From contig JBBIMP010000033.1 of NCBI GenBank assembly GCA_037444305.1, positions 1 through 59,636 of the forward strand: DNA of 59,636 bases, in the 5' to 3' direction. The DNA comes from JBBIMP01 sp037444305. GTDB lineage: Bacteria > Acidobacteriota > UBA6911. Positions 24,723 through 32,966 of this stretch are shown in pieces. Both the position numbers and the translations under genes were made by a program. The stretch's first letter is position 1. Each line of letters opens with the position of its first letter. The notes under the pieces are model-generated. The model worked only from the letters and a program-made list of their open reading frames with translations. It did no database searches and was not told the origin of the DNA.

Positions 24723-25578
24723 ACATCCTCGCTTTCCGGCGCTGCAGCCAATCCACCATAAGGATCAGGCCGAATGACAGGGCCAGGAGCACTATCGACA
24801 TTGCGCTGGCAGCACGCGCGTTATCAAACTCGACCTGACCGTAGACATGCACAGGGGCGGTCAGCGTCTGTCCCGGGATATTGCCCGCCACGATCACAAT
24901 CGACCCAAATTCCCCCAGGGCACGCGAGAAGGTCAGGAGGGAACCCGTCAGGATCGCCGGAAGTATCGTCGGAAAAAGAATTCGCCAGAAGGTCGTCCAC
25001 TTTGAAGCCCCCAGCGTATATGCTGCATCTTCCTGATCACGCTCGAGCTCCATCAGGCTTGGCTGGGTGCTGCGCACGCCAAAGGGAAAGGTCACCAGAA
25101 GCAGAGCCAGGACGATTCCGGGTTTTGCGAAGATCACCTGCAAACCCTGGTCCTGCAGCCAAGCGCCGGCAATTCCCTGCGGCCCATACAAAACCACCAG
25201 CATCAGCCCCGTCACCAGTGTTGGTATGGCGAAGGGCATGTCGACAAGCCCATTCAGCAGGCGGCGGCCCGGAAACTCGAGACGAACCAGGACATAGGCA
25301 GTGAGCGTGCCCATGACTGTGTTTATTGCGGTGGTGATCACGGCTACGCCAAGTGTCAGCTTGAGCGCCGCCCAGGCGATGGGATCCGCCAGATCGCGAA
25401 TGAATACGAGGATCCCAGCGCTAAAACCCGTCTGAACTATGGTTCCCAGGGGAACGAGAATCATGAGTAGGAGATAGCTGACAGCAACAGCACGGAGGCC
25501 CCATCGACCCCAGGGTCGGACACCCTGCAGAAGGGACACTTCGCTCTCTATCTTCGCATTTGATGCGCTGCGGTTCAT
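24709..25578 (-). CDS. cysT: Sulfate/thiosulfate ABC permease CysT (CysU)
   Basis: 289 residues from the ATG at 25578, which overlaps the sbp stop codon as ATGA; a longer in-frame upstream extension exists but would run inside sbp. It has six transmembrane helices, the EAA loop ELERDQEDAAYTLGASKWTTFWRILFPTI, and ALGEFGSIVIVAGN. It partners CysW as the second channel subunit. Confidence 0.94.
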   Translation of the reverse strand: MNRSASNAKIESEVSLLQGVRPWGRWGLRAVAVSYLLLMILVPLGTIVQTGFSAGILVFIRDLADPIAWAALKLTLGVAVITTAINTVMGTLTAYVLVRLEFPGRRLLNGLVDMPFAIPTLVTGLMLVVLYGPQGIAGAWLQDQGLQVIFAKPGIVLALLLVTFPFGVRSTQPSLMELERDQEDAAYTLGASKWTTFWRILFPTILPAILTGSLLTFSRALGEFGSIVIVAGNIPGQTLTAPVHVYGQVEFDNARAASAMSIVLLALSFGLILMVDWLQRRKARMYAAP

Positions 25579-26639
25579 TTTGCCCCGTGCAACTCCCGAT
25601 ACATCCGGGTATAAACGCCTTCTGGCCCGAAAATTGCCCCAACCGCCTCCTGCCATCCCCCCAAATAGTCAATGCTCCAGAGGTCCTCCACAGGCGGATA
25701 GCGATTCCGCACCGCGATGTCGACTTCAGAATCCACCGGCCGAAGCCCGAATTGCGCATAACCATGCTGGGCGTCGGAACTCCAGAGGTATGCTAGAAAG
25801 GCCTCAGCCACTTCCCGCACCCCATGCTTGTCGACATACGAATCCACCACTGCCGCCGGGTTTTGAATCAGGATCGTGGACCTTGGGATGACATATTCAT
25901 AGATCTGCCCCGCCTTCCACCCCACCAGCACCTCATTCTCGTATGTAATGGCCAAATCGCCCACGCCGCGCTCGAAGTTCGTGACCGACTCGCGGGCGCC
26001 CTTGTCCATGATCGATACGTTCTGAAACACACGCTTGATAAAGGCGGCCGCAGCCTGCGGATCCTCTTTCGGTACGCCGGAGATGAAACCACGAAGGGCT
26101 GCCCCATACATGGCACAAATGTTCCACATGGCGCCCCCGGAGGTCCGGGGATCAGGCGTCAGAACATTGAGGCCGGGCGAAGCGAGATCACTCCAGTCCT
26201 TGATGCCGCGCGGATTGCCCGAACGGACCGCGAACACCACGATGGAATTCGAGACCATGCCGCCGTGGGGTCGCGATTTCCAGTCGTGCCGGATCAGCCC
26301 CGCCGCGGCAATCCGCTCCACGTCCGCTTCAAGCGACAGGGCGACGATATCGGCCTCGAAGCCGCCGATGACAGCGCGGGACTGAGCCCCGCTGGCAAGA
26401 TAGGATTCCCGGAAGCGCACGGTCTGTCCGGTCTTTTGCTGCCAGTGGCGCTGGAAACCCGGGAGTATCGCCCTCCCGTAAGCCTCCCGTGGCGTTGTGT
26501 AGGCACCCAGAACCAGGGTCACCTCTTCGCCTGGCCTCTTGCGGTCCCCGCAGCCGGCCATGGCGACAACGCTCACGAATCCCAGGAGCATCAGCGCAGC
26601 CGCAGTATTTCTCTTCCAATTGCACATCTCACCGGACAT
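25575..26639 (-). CDS. sbp: Sulfate/thiosulfate-binding lipoprotein (Sbp family)
   Basis: 354 residues. A lipoprotein signal (hydrophobic core, lipobox AMAGC with Cys30) anchors it at the outer face of the inner membrane. The mature domain shows Sbp-family landmarks: ARYTTP-type start LGAYTTPREAY, the anion-binding segment FRESYLASGAQSRAVIGGFEADIVALS, NVLTPDPRTSGGAMWN, and ITYENEVLVG. Strong GGGAGG 8 bases upstream of the ATG. First gene of the importer operon. E. coli Sbp is soluble; a lipid anchor is usual in lineages with different envelopes or lacking a freely diffusing periplasmic pool. Confidence 0.94.
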   Translation of the reverse strand: MSGEMCNWKRNTAAALMLLGFVSVVAMAGCGDRKRPGEEVTLVLGAYTTPREAYGRAILPGFQRHWQQKTGQTVRFRESYLASGAQSRAVIGGFEADIVALSLEADVERIAAAGLIRHDWKSRPHGGMVSNSIVVFAVRSGNPRGIKDWSDLASPGLNVLTPDPRTSGGAMWNICAMYGAALRGFISGVPKEDPQAAAAFIKRVFQNVSIMDKGARESVTNFERGVGDLAITYENEVLVGWKAGQIYEYVIPRSTILIQNPAAVVDSYVDKHGVREVAEAFLAYLWSSDAQHGYAQFGLRPVDSEVDIAVRNRYPPVEDLWSIDYLGGWQEAVGAIFGPEGVYTRMYRELHGAK

Positions 26640-26802
26640 AGTGACGCCCTCCCTTTGTCCTTGTGAAAATCCGCAACGTCGTTTTTCGGATGATGCGATT
26701 GGCTCATGTGCGTGCGAGGCTTCTGGGAGTTTAATCTGTCTCTGACCTGATCTTTTCGGCTTGGGACAACTCTCGCGGAGTCAGAAGCCGATTGCATAAG
26801 GG

Positions 26803-26848
26803 ATATTACCTCAATGGGAGATCTCTGCAGAACAACCATTGAGAATAT
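26803..26848. promoter_or_regulatory. Inverted repeat upstream of the sulfate importer operon
   Basis: ATATT-AC-CTCAATGG (803-817) pairs with CCATTGAG-AATAT (836-848), giving 13 matched bases with a 2-base bulge around an 18-base loop that itself contains GAGATCTC. It lies about 165 bases upstream of sbp and could be an operator or attenuator; no known consensus (e.g. a SAM riboswitch core) is visible. Confidence 0.4.
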
Positions 26849-26922
26849 TGCAGGGTGACGGGGCAGCCTCCAGCCGATTTCAGCCGGAAGCCATCCGCGG
26901 GCGGCGCGCTAGAACGTTTTCC

Positions 26923-27072
26923 TCAGCCGCAAACACGACGGGAGGCAAAACGGCAGGGCTGGGAATAGAACAAACCGATGGCAGTGGCAGGCCAGACCGG
27001 ATCGTGCGACACCACTACCACAGGAGCAGCCGCGATGAATCCTGCTGCTGCAATCCACCTGGCCGCTTTCAT
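26923..27072 (-). pseudogene. Short signal-peptide ORF, possible remnant of an outer-membrane protein
   Basis: A 49-residue minus-strand ORF starts MKAARWIAAAGFIAAAPVVV, looks like a signal peptide, and has AAAAGG 9 bases upstream. In a neighbouring frame at its end the DNA reads LPSCLRLRKTF followed by a stop, the sort of aromatic C-terminus seen in outer-membrane beta-barrels. A start and an end without a middle would fit the same collapse seen elsewhere in this window, but this case is weak. Confidence 0.25.
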
Positions 27073-27186
27073 GGGACTGCCTTTTAGGCTCTGATAAAAT
27101 ACCAGTCTGGGAGTTCCTCGGCGCAGCTGCGTAAAACGAAAGTGGCATCTTTATCGGACCGCACCAGAATGGACGGAGAAACCCGT

Positions 27187-27777
27187 ATGACGCCGGAAAT
27201 GAAGATAACCGCCTGTATCTGCGCCTTCTGCCTGTTGTTTGCCGCCGCGTTCCCGGCCGGCGGCCAGTCCGGGCACATCGGCTATGTCTGTCCGCCATGC
27301 GACTCCGACTGCCATGACATGGTATACGATGCGCGGGGGGCCTGTCCCGTATGCGGCAAGAGCCTGATTCCCAAGCCCGGGGCAGTGCCCAACGCCACCC
27401 TCGCAAACCCGGCGCAGTACAACGATATCTCCCCCGCCGCGGTCTGCGAGGCTTTGGAACAGGGGAAGGATGTCGTGTTTCTGGACGTCAGGACCGAGGG
27501 TGAATTCCAGGGCACGGTGCGCCCCATGGGCCGTCTGAAGGATGCGGTCAACCTGCCGTTACAGGAGCTGGAGGCGCGGATTGGCGAGCTGGAGCAATAC
27601 AAGACGCGCGGGATGATCGTGGTCTATTGCGCCCGGTCCGTGCGCAGTCCGCGCGCCTCGGCGCTGTTGCACAAAAACGGGCTCCGCAACATATATAACC
27701 TGCTCGGCGGCATGACCGCGTGGAACGAGGCGGCGGCCGCGGATGTTCCGTGCAAGGATTCGCTCCTGGTCCGATAG
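27187..27777 (+). CDS. Exported rhodanese with N-terminal Cys-rich metal-binding segment
   Basis: 196 residues from the ATG at 27187 (GGAGAA 8 bases upstream). A signal peptide (1 to about 26) is followed by a zinc-ribbon-like segment CPPCDSDCHDMVYDARGACPVCG, resembling the heavy-metal-binding domain found in copper-related proteins, and then by a single rhodanese domain (about 78-192). The active-site loop is CARSVRS with catalytic Cys148, preceded by VVY. Rhodaneses transfer sulfane sulfur or handle thiols; the metal-binding segment suggests a role at the cell surface with metals or sulfide. It is divergent from sbp and convergent with tpx. Confidence 0.85.
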   Translation: MTPEMKITACICAFCLLFAAAFPAGGQSGHIGYVCPPCDSDCHDMVYDARGACPVCGKSLIPKPGAVPNATLANPAQYNDISPAAVCEALEQGKDVVFLDVRTEGEFQGTVRPMGRLKDAVNLPLQELEARIGELEQYKTRGMIVVYCARSVRSPRASALLHKNGLRNIYNLLGGMTAWNEAAAADVPCKDSLLVR

Positions 27778-27797
27778 ACTGCTGGCAGCCCGCTCTG

Positions 27798-27821
27798 GTT
27801 GCGCCCCGGCAGGGGCGCAAC
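27798..27821. terminator. Bidirectional terminator between rhodanese and tpx
   Basis: GTTGCGCCCC, loop GGCA, GGGGCGCAAC is a perfect 10-bp stem 20 bases after the rhodanese stop and 13 bases after the tpx stop on the other strand. The flanking run CAAAACA gives a short U-rich stretch for one strand. Confidence 0.75.
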
Positions 27822-27834
27822 AAAACACGGGGTC

Positions 27835-28356
27835 TCAGCCGGCGAGCGACCTCAGGGCCGCCAGGGCTTTCTCATAATCCGGATGATCGGTAACCTCGCC
27901 GACGTACTCCACGTACCGCACCGTATCCTTGTCATCCACCACGAAGATGGCCCTGCTGTCCAGGTGCAGCTCCTTGATCAGGGTGCCGTAGGCCCGGGAA
28001 AAAGACCGGTCATAATAATCCGAAACCACCTTGAGGCTGTCGATCCCGGCCGCCCCGCACCACCTCTTCTGGGCGAATGGCAGGTCCATGCTCACCGTGA
28101 CCACCTCCACCCTGTCACCCAGCTTCGCGGCTTCCTCGTTGAAGCGCCGGGTCTGGGCATCGCACACCGGCGTGTCCAGCGAAGGCACGACGCTGAACAG
28201 CCGCACCTTTCCGGCCGTGTCGCCCAGGGAAAAGGGCTTCAGCTCCTGGGTGCGCATCGAAAAATCCGGAGCCTTGTCGCCGGCCTTGAGCGCCGGGCCC
28301 ACCAGCGTGAGCGGGTTGCCCTTCATTTTTGTCGCGTTCGGGCGTTCCATTGTCAT
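27835..28356 (-). CDS. tpx: Thiol peroxidase Tpx
   Basis: 173 residues, AhpC-TSA/Prx fold. The peroxidatic Cys65 lies in PSLDTPVCDAQTRRFN and the resolving Cys100 in KRWCGA, the 2-Cys Tpx arrangement (Cys61 and Cys95 in E. coli). It reduces hydrogen and alkyl hydroperoxides with thioredoxin in the cytoplasm or periplasm. AAGGAG is 9 bases upstream of the ATG. Stands alone with pruA 27 bases upstream on the same strand. Confidence 0.96.
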   Translation of the reverse strand: MTMERPNATKMKGNPLTLVGPALKAGDKAPDFSMRTQELKPFSLGDTAGKVRLFSVVPSLDTPVCDAQTRRFNEEAAKLGDRVEVVTVSMDLPFAQKRWCGAAGIDSLKVVSDYYDRSFSRAYGTLIKELHLDSRAIFVVDDKDTVRYVEYVGEVTDHPDYEKALAALRSLAG

Positions 28357-28382
28357 GGGCGGATCTCCTTTGTCGTTTGTAC

Positions 28383-30014
28383 CTACTCTTCCTGCAGGAA
28401 AGGGTAGGAAAAATGCGTGGGCGGGACAAATGTTTCCTTGACCGCGCGCTGCGTCGTCCAGCGCAGGAGGTTGAGCACCGATCCCGCCTTGTCGTTGGTG
28501 CCCGAGGCGCGCCCGCCGCCGAACGGCTGTTGCCCTACGACAGCCCCGGTCGGCTTGTCGTTGATGTAGAAATTGCCGGCTGTGTAGCGGAGCCGTTCCA
28601 TGATCTTCAGGATGATGTCGCGCCTCCCTGCGAACACCGCTCCGGTCAGCGCGTAAGGGCTTGTCGTGTCGCAGAGCTCCAGGGTTTCGTCCAGTTTATC
28701 GTCGTCGTACACGTAGATAGTCAGCACCGGGCCGAAGATCTCCTCCTGCATGAGCTTGAAGCGCGGATTCGTCGTCAGCACCACCGTCGGCTGGATGAAA
28801 TAACCTGTGGATGCATCCCCCGAGCCCCCGTGCAGGATCTCGGCCTCCTTCGACTCGTGCGCAAAGTTGACGTACTCCATGATCGAATCGTAGGCCGCGC
28901 GGTCGATCACCGGCCCCATGAAGTTGCGGAAATCGGTCGTCGCTCCCATCCGGATCTCTTTGAGCTGGGCGAGCATCGATTCCCGCACCCGCGGCCACAG
29001 CGAGCGCGCGATGTAGGCGCGCGAGGCGGCCGAGCACTTCTGGCCCTGGTACTCGAAGGCGCCCCGGACCAGCGCCGTGGCGGCGGCGACCGCGTCGGCG
29101 GTTTCGTGGGCGAACACGAAGTCCTTGCCGCCGGTCTCCCCCACGATCCTGGGGTAGCTCTTGTACCGGGCGATGTTCTTTCCGATCGTGTGCCACATGT
29201 CCTGGAACACGCTGGTGGAGCCCGTGAAGTGAATGCCCGCAAGTTCCGCGCTGTCCAGCGCCGGGTTGCCCACCTGGCTGCCGCGGCCCGGGATGAAATT
29301 GATCACGCCGTCCGGGAGACCCGCCTCCTGCAGCAGCCTCATGATGTAGTATGCCGACAGCACTGCGGACGAGGCGGGCTTCCAGAGCACCACGTTCCCC
29401 ATCATGGCCGCCGAGGTCGGCAGGTTGCCGCCGATCGCGGTGAAATTGAACGGCGTCACGGCAAAGACGAAGCCTTCGAGGGGCCGGTACTCGACGTAGT
29501 TCCAGATGCCCGGAGAGCTGATCGGCTGGTGCTCGTAAATCGACCGCATGTAGGCGGCATTGAAGCGGAGGAAGTCGACCAGCTCGCAGGCGGCATCGAT
29601 CTCGGCCTGGTACACGGTTTTGCCCTGGTTCAGCATCGTCGCGGCGTTGAGCGTGTCCCGCCACGGGCCGGCGAGCATCTCGGCCGCCTTGAGAAATATG
29701 GCTGCCCTGGACTCCCAGGGCATGACCGACCAGCTTTTCCACGCCTCGCGCGAAGCCGCCACTGCAAGTTCGACTTCCTTCGGCCCGGCCTGGTGGTATG
29801 TGGCCAGGACGTGCGCATGGTCGTGCGGACAGACGGCTTTCGCCGTCGAGCCGGTCCTTATTTCCTTCCCGCCGATGACGAGGGGGATTTCGATTTCCGT
29901 TGAGAGCATCTCCTTCAGCCTGGCTTTCAGCGATGCTTTCTCCGGCGAGCCGGGGGCATAGTTGCGGACCGGCTCGTTGACGGGCGCGGGGACCTGGATG
30001 ATTCCGATTGGCAT
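28383..30014 (-). CDS. pruA: 1-pyrroline-5-carboxylate dehydrogenase (glutamate-semialdehyde dehydrogenase)
   Basis: 543 residues, aldehyde dehydrogenase superfamily of the RocA/PruA type. Cofactor loop GSTSVFQDMW, catalytic Glu in GETGGKDFVF and nucleophilic Cys in GQKCSAASRAYI, with the family-specific C-terminal ALTGAVFAGRRD and FYINDKPTGAVVGQQPFGGGRASGTNDKAG. It oxidises P5C to glutamate with NAD+ in proline catabolism. GGGAGG 6 bases upstream. No proline dehydrogenase (PutA or PutB) gene is adjacent. Confidence 0.95.
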   Translation of the reverse strand: MPIGIIQVPAPVNEPVRNYAPGSPEKASLKARLKEMLSTEIEIPLVIGGKEIRTGSTAKAVCPHDHAHVLATYHQAGPKEVELAVAASREAWKSWSVMPWESRAAIFLKAAEMLAGPWRDTLNAATMLNQGKTVYQAEIDAACELVDFLRFNAAYMRSIYEHQPISSPGIWNYVEYRPLEGFVFAVTPFNFTAIGGNLPTSAAMMGNVVLWKPASSAVLSAYYIMRLLQEAGLPDGVINFIPGRGSQVGNPALDSAELAGIHFTGSTSVFQDMWHTIGKNIARYKSYPRIVGETGGKDFVFAHETADAVAAATALVRGAFEYQGQKCSAASRAYIARSLWPRVRESMLAQLKEIRMGATTDFRNFMGPVIDRAAYDSIMEYVNFAHESKEAEILHGGSGDASTGYFIQPTVVLTTNPRFKLMQEEIFGPVLTIYVYDDDKLDETLELCDTTSPYALTGAVFAGRRDIILKIMERLRYTAGNFYINDKPTGAVVGQQPFGGGRASGTNDKAGSVLNLLRWTTQRAVKETFVPPTHFSYPFLQEE

Positions 30015-30124
30015 GATAACCTCCCATTAAGTCAAGGAATATACGGGATACGGCTGAACCGCCGCTCTGAAAGGATACGGTCTCGCAGCGAGTTAGGCAA
30101 GCCGGATCCAAAGCGAAAAAAAGC

Positions 30125-30269
30125 AAAAGCGTCACACGGAGGGGCACAGAGAAGCACGGAGGTCCACGGAGAAAGCGAATCGTTCTAGATTGCCGGCGCC
30201 TCGCAGGGGGCGAGGCGCCGGCCTCCGTGCTTCTTCGTGCTGCTCGGTGTTCCTCCGTGTGACGCTTTT
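30125..30269. repeat. Nested 145-bp palindromic element
   Basis: Three nested perfect stems: an outer 18-bp arm at 30125-30142 and 30252-30269 (AAAAGCGTCACACGGAGG and its complement), a middle 12-bp arm at 30151-30162 and 30222-30233 (GAAGCACGGAGG), and an inner 13-bp arm GCCGGCGCCTCGC at 30192-30204 and 30210-30222. The CACGGAGG words resemble the dispersed CACAGAG/CACGGAG-type intergenic repeats of several bacterial genomes. It lies between the M14 peptidase stop and pruA and may also act as a terminator. No transposase is present. Confidence 0.75.
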
Positions 30270-30282
30270 TCCCGGTTTGCGC

Positions 30283-32919
30283 TTAGTGGGCGGGGCCCAG
30301 AAGGACCGCGTTGATGAAGAGCAGTTTCGTCGCTTCCGTGAAGGCCCGGTAATTCGGATCCTCGGCGAACGCGATCACGTGCCCCTGGCCGTTCGGCTGA
30401 TGCATGAGGAAGGCTTTCTGGGCCATAAGCTCCTGCGACTCTTCCCATACCAGTCCGCCGGCAACGAGGTTCTCCTTCCTGCCATAGACGGCCACGTTGC
30501 GCCCCCTGTCCATTTTGAGCGGGACGAAAACGCGCGTTCCGTCCACCAGCGCTTGAATCTCGCCGTCCGTTCCGGCGGCAAGCCAGTGCTCCATGTCCAG
30601 CACGAGCCGCAGCAGGGCGCCCGGCACGGCCTCGGGCCGTTCGCGGTCGGGCTGGATGGCCTTCTCGAGATCGAACGGCTTTGCCGGCGCCTCCGGCTTT
30701 TTCACGTCCTTTTCCGAAGCCTCCGTGTCCGGTTTCCCGTCCCGCAGCTGCAGGTAGGTTTCCAGCAATCCGACGCTTTCGCGCGCCGCCCAGCGCGAGG
30801 ACTCTCCCATGGTGATCAGAGTGCCTCCCGAGCCGATCCAGTCCTTGAGACGCCTCAGCCGGTCGCCGCTCAAGGCCGCCGCATAGTTTCCCGAGGGAAG
30901 CACCAAGACGTCGTAGCGCGACATGTCCACGCGCCCGAGCGAATTCACCCGGACTGCCGTGACGGGCTGGCCGAAGCGGCGCTCGAGGACGTACCGCGCC
31001 CAGCCCGCCGAGGAGCTCTGCGCCGGTGAATCCCATGCCAGCAGAACCCGCGGCGCCTTTAGGTGGACTACCCGGTTGGAGCCGAGCGAGATCCCCTCGT
31101 CCACGAAAGCGGTGTCGATCGCGACGGCTTCCGCAGCGTGGCGGCCGACGATGTCCCCCAGGACCGAAGCCAGGTCGCCGCCGTTTTCCGCAGACCTGAC
31201 GATGGCCGTGCCGATCGGGTACTTCCGGCCGGCGAGGGCGAAGGGCCGGTCGGCCGTCCGCACCCGAATCCCCTTCTGCAGCGCTTCCACAATTGCAGTA
31301 GCCGCGCCCGATCCCCAGGGGATCAGGTAACCGACTTTCGCGGCGGGCAAAGGCGATGGCCGGGCCTTGCCGTCGAAGTTCGCAACCGACGACCGTACAC
31401 CGGCGGGCTTGTCGACGGTGACGACCTCGACGTCGAACACCTCGGGCAGGCTCCAGGCCGTGATGTCATAGATCTCGTCCGGCATTCTTCGCTTGCGCCT
31501 GCGGTCCTGCTCCTTGATGAAGTCCTCCGGCTGGGGGGTGTGGGGGTCCATGAGCGTGCGCAGCATCCGTCCCGCCGGCTGCGCCGCAGGAAGAATGTAC
31601 GTCCCCGCCGGAAACGCGCGGTTGCCGGCCTTGAAGGCCTCCTCCGCCCTGCGCACTTCAATGCCCTGCGCGGCGATGAGCCGGACCAGCCGGTCGGTCC
31701 GCGCCGGATCCTGGCCCGGCGGCACCAGGTATTCGCGCACCGGTCCGCGCTCTCCTTCCTGGATCGCGCTGCGCCGGTATTCGAGGAAGTCCTGCAGAAT
31801 CCTCTGCCGGTTCTTTGCCGCGGTCTCTGCGGTCGTGATCGCCGCCGTGAAGTGATGGATGGCCCCCTGGCGGTAGGTCAGCAGGGTCCCGTCACGGCGC
31901 GTGTAGGCGAGGCCCCGCGGCGAAGCCTGCTCGTAGGTCATGCCCACGGCGCCGTGGAAAATCGGCCAGGACTCCCCGTACCCGGGATAGAAGGAATCGA
32001 AGTTCTCGCGGATAAAGTAGGCAAACCCGCGGTCGTCGAACCGTTTCCCGTTCTCCCGGCCGAACGCCTCGAACCATGCCGCCTGCTGTTTTGTGATGTG
32101 CGGGTTCAGCGGTTCGGCCGGCGGCGCGAAGTAGTAGGTGGATTCCCCGCCCATCTCGTGCAGGTCGGCCACGACGTGCGCGTACCACTCGAGGAAGAGC
32201 TTCGTCCGGCCCGCCGTCTCGACCTGCGACTGCGCGAACCAGTCGCGGTTCATGTCGAAGAGGTAGTGATTGACGCGACCTCCCGGCCAGGGTTCGTCCC
32301 GCTCCGCCGCAGCCGGTTCGGAATCGGGAACGGCCGCCTGGCCCAGCAGGTTCTGGAAAACGAACCTCGCGCGCCCGTCCGGGTTCTGCAGCGGATCGAT
32401 GAGGACGATCGACTCGCGGAGGATGAGCTCCACCGCCGTGTCCTGCCGCGCCGCAAGCAGGTGATAGGCTTCGGCCATCGCCGCCTCGCTGCAGGTGATT
32501 TCGTTGCCGTGCACGGAGTGAATCAGCCACGTGACCACGGGCAGTTCCCTCACCAGCCGGTCGGCCTCAGGCGCCGAGAGCTGTCTCGGGTCAGCGAGTC
32601 TCCGCAGGTCGGCCTTCACCTCGTCCAGCTTCGCCATGCGGGCGGCCGACCCGATCGCGAGCACGTGGAGCGGGCGCCCCTCCCAGGAACGGGCGTATTC
32701 GACCAGGCGGGTCCTTTCGGGGGCCGCGGCGGCCAGCGCCTTGAAATAGGCGGCGATGTCCTCCGGCGGCGTGATCCGTTCACCGAAATCGAACCCGACA
32801 ACTTCCTTGAGCGTCGGAATCCTGGCATCGTATCGCGCGCCCGGCGCGAATTCCTGCACGGGAGCCGCAACCAGCAGGCCCTGCAGCAGCACTGTCGTCA
32901 ACCATCCCTGCACAATCAT
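30283..32919 (-). CDS. Secreted M14-family zinc carboxypeptidase with C-terminal glutaminase-like domain
   Basis: 878 residues; the reading frame is open much further upstream, but the ATG at 32919 has AAGGAGAGGACG in front and begins with a signal peptide (MIVQGWLTTVLLQGLLVAA). The M14 domain (about 40-400) has zinc ligands His137 and Glu140 (HSVHGNEI) and a later HVVADLHEMGGE region, consistent with a metallocarboxypeptidase. The C-terminal half contains a class-I glutamine-amidotransferase-like region (ARYVLERRFGQPVTAV, YDVLVLPSGNYA). These secreted peptidases are usual in acidobacterial protein degradation. It precedes an asparaginase-like hydrolase and a tricorn protease on the same strand, so the region handles extracellular peptides. 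Confidence 0.87.
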   Translation of the reverse strand: MIVQGWLTTVLLQGLLVAAPVQEFAPGARYDARIPTLKEVVGFDFGERITPPEDIAAYFKALAAAAPERTRLVEYARSWEGRPLHVLAIGSAARMAKLDEVKADLRRLADPRQLSAPEADRLVRELPVVTWLIHSVHGNEITCSEAAMAEAYHLLAARQDTAVELILRESIVLIDPLQNPDGRARFVFQNLLGQAAVPDSEPAAAERDEPWPGGRVNHYLFDMNRDWFAQSQVETAGRTKLFLEWYAHVVADLHEMGGESTYYFAPPAEPLNPHITKQQAAWFEAFGRENGKRFDDRGFAYFIRENFDSFYPGYGESWPIFHGAVGMTYEQASPRGLAYTRRDGTLLTYRQGAIHHFTAAITTAETAAKNRQRILQDFLEYRRSAIQEGERGPVREYLVPPGQDPARTDRLVRLIAAQGIEVRRAEEAFKAGNRAFPAGTYILPAAQPAGRMLRTLMDPHTPQPEDFIKEQDRRRKRRMPDEIYDITAWSLPEVFDVEVVTVDKPAGVRSSVANFDGKARPSPLPAAKVGYLIPWGSGAATAIVEALQKGIRVRTADRPFALAGRKYPIGTAIVRSAENGGDLASVLGDIVGRHAAEAVAIDTAFVDEGISLGSNRVVHLKAPRVLLAWDSPAQSSSAGWARYVLERRFGQPVTAVRVNSLGRVDMSRYDVLVLPSGNYAAALSGDRLRRLKDWIGSGGTLITMGESSRWAARESVGLLETYLQLRDGKPDTEASEKDVKKPEAPAKPFDLEKAIQPDRERPEAVPGALLRLVLDMEHWLAAGTDGEIQALVDGTRVFVPLKMDRGRNVAVYGRKENLVAGGLVWEESQELMAQKAFLMHQPNGQGHVIAFAEDPNYRAFTEATKLLFINAVLLGPAH

Positions 32920-32966
32920 CGTCCTCTCCTTGATCATTCGTTGCCCTAGAAATGACTTTGCCGCCG

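Larger units (their letters stand above)
26640..27186. other. 547-base intergenic stretch between divergent sbp and rhodanese genes
   Basis: No convincing large gene. It contains the inverted repeat at 26803-26848, a possible 49-codon minus-strand ORF (26923-27072) with a signal-peptide-like start, and the 5' leaders of the two divergent flanking genes. No riboswitch or RNA gene was recognised. Confidence 0.6.

Noticed and set aside
28329..29903. 524-aa plus-strand ORF opposite pruA
   Set aside because: Shadow of pruA, whose catalytic motifs are unmistakable.
31063..32949. 628-aa plus-strand ORF opposite the M14 peptidase
   Set aside because: Antisense of a real peptidase; no start context or motif.
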